A stretch of 13,153 bases of DNA, from the NCBI GenBank assembly GCA_024681875.1, contig JAILAA010000155.1, positions 1 through 13,153 of the forward strand. Reading direction: 5' to 3'. The translations under genes and the position numbers were made by a program. This stretch comes from Prevotella sp. (GTDB lineage Bacteria; Bacteroidota; Bacteroidia; Bacteroidales; Bacteroidaceae). Shown piece by piece: positions 12,786-13,153 of this stretch; the stretch's first letter is position 1, and each line of letters begins with the position of its first letter. Below the pieces are notes generated by a model that saw nothing but the letters and a program-made list of their open reading frames with translations, was not told the DNA's origin and did not search any database.

Positions 12786-13153
12786 TTATTTCACGATGAC
12801 TTTCACCACCGACCCGTCGCTCTTGCACACGATGTTCACGCCCTTGTGCAGTGCATCCATCTTGCGTCCCTGCAGATTGTAGACGGCAGAGGAGAGAGGA
12901 GAGAGGAAAGAGGAAAGAGGAGAGAGGACAGAGGAGGGATCGACGAAACCGAAAGTGAATCCTCTGCTGGGAGAAGTGTTGAGGGCTTCGGTTTCTAAAT
13001 ACGCTTTGTTGGCACCAAGCGTGATGGTGGTGTTTTCGCCGTTCTTGAATTTATAGAAACCAATCTCTCCATTCTTGCGGCCCAAAGAGTAGAAGTTTGT
13101 AGACTCGTCTAAATCAAGTTCCATAGGCGTAAGCGTGCCCTTCAGCAGGTTTT
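12786..13153 (-). CDS. C-terminal part of a secreted protein with sorting-type tail (partial at right edge)
   Basis: The frame is open from the right edge to TAA at 12788-12786, and the visible codons start NLLKGTLTPMELD, so the gene begins outside the window rather than at the internal ATG 13124. The visible 122 residues read as a beta-rich domain (NFYSLGRKNGEIGFYKF, TLGANKAYLETEAL, SRGFTFGFVD). A low-complexity linker (SSVLSPLSSFLSPLSSA) follows, then the tail AVYNLQGRKMDALHKGVNIV ending in VVKVIVK. The 'YNLQGR...KGxxIV...K' tail is typical of large secreted Prevotella-type proteins and resembles the C-terminal signal of type IX secretion substrates. The main domain is out of view, so the function cannot be given. 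A heptamer array encodes the linker. Confidence 0.75.
   Translation of the reverse strand, partial: NLLKGTLTPMELDLDESTNFYSLGRKNGEIGFYKFKNGENTTITLGANKAYLETEALNTSPSRGFTFGFVDPSSVLSPLSSFLSPLSSAVYNLQGRKMDALHKGVNIVCKSDGSVVKVIVK
12889..12937 (-). repeat. Seven tandem heptamers upstream of the sorting-type tail
   Basis: On the plus strand the units are GAGGAGA, GAGGAGA, GAGGAAA, GAGGAAA, GAGGAGA, GAGGACA and GAGGAGG, exactly 49 bases. On the coding minus strand they give the Ser/Leu/Pro linker of the secreted protein. As 7 is not a multiple of three, a change in unit number would put the C-terminal tail out of frame. Confidence 0.9.

Noticed and set aside
12786..13124. A complete 112-residue gene starting at the minus-strand ATG 13124
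   Set aside because: The frame stays open upstream to the window edge with protein-like codons (NLLKGTLTP), so this is the tail of a larger gene.
1..13153. tRNA, rRNA or riboswitch genes
   Set aside because: No cloverleaf, rRNA stretch or known riboswitch core was seen in the few intergenic gaps, all of which are short.

Overview
The window looks like a Bacteroidales genome, most likely a gut or rumen Prevotella-type organism (Prevotella, Xylanibacter or Segatella). The grounds are: a TAnnTTTG-type promoter (-7 box TACCTTTG twice), absence of clear Shine-Dalgarno sequences, an HU-HIG protein followed by a 'smalltalk' peptide, a TonB-dependent receptor paired with a DUF4249 lipoprotein, a secreted protein with a C-terminal sorting-type tail, and a YxxP small peptide. 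Genus is an inference from gene content; no marker gene is present.

Layout. 2-118: last codons of a transposase. 286-1067: a small transcription unit with promoter, HU-type DNA-binding protein, 36-residue smalltalk peptide and a strong hairpin terminator. 1131-12319: a same-strand run of five closely spaced genes (gaps of 25, 10, 28 and 58 bases). They are cellobiose phosphorylase (GH94), a two-receiver plus PEP/pyruvate-binding-domain protein, a TonB-dependent receptor, a DUF4249 lipoprotein, and a secreted MG2-like plus plug-like protein without a barrel. 12320-12530: C/G-rich hairpins and three 56-bp tandem repeats between convergent genes. 12531-13153, minus strand: a 69-residue YxxP peptide gene, downstream of the 3' end of a secreted-protein gene that runs off the right edge.

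How the genes may work together. Cellobiose phosphorylase would split imported cellobiose into glucose 1-phosphate and glucose. The PEP/pyruvate-domain protein is of unknown activity. The last three genes of the run look like one cell-envelope cassette: an outer-membrane TonB-dependent channel, a surface lipoprotein, and an extracytoplasmic protein that copies part of a receptor plug. Whether the two cytoplasmic genes and the envelope cassette share a job is not shown by the sequence.

The most unusual signal is not a gene. The window carries at least eight loci of short tandem or palindromic repeats from several unrelated sequence families. Most have a 7- or 8-base unit. Many lie inside reading frames, exactly in linkers between domains, or supply the stop or start codon of a gene. 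Two loci carry a related long palindrome that encodes nearly the same peptide on both strands. Three of the heptamer arrays are candidates for length-driven switching of frame or of gene boundaries.
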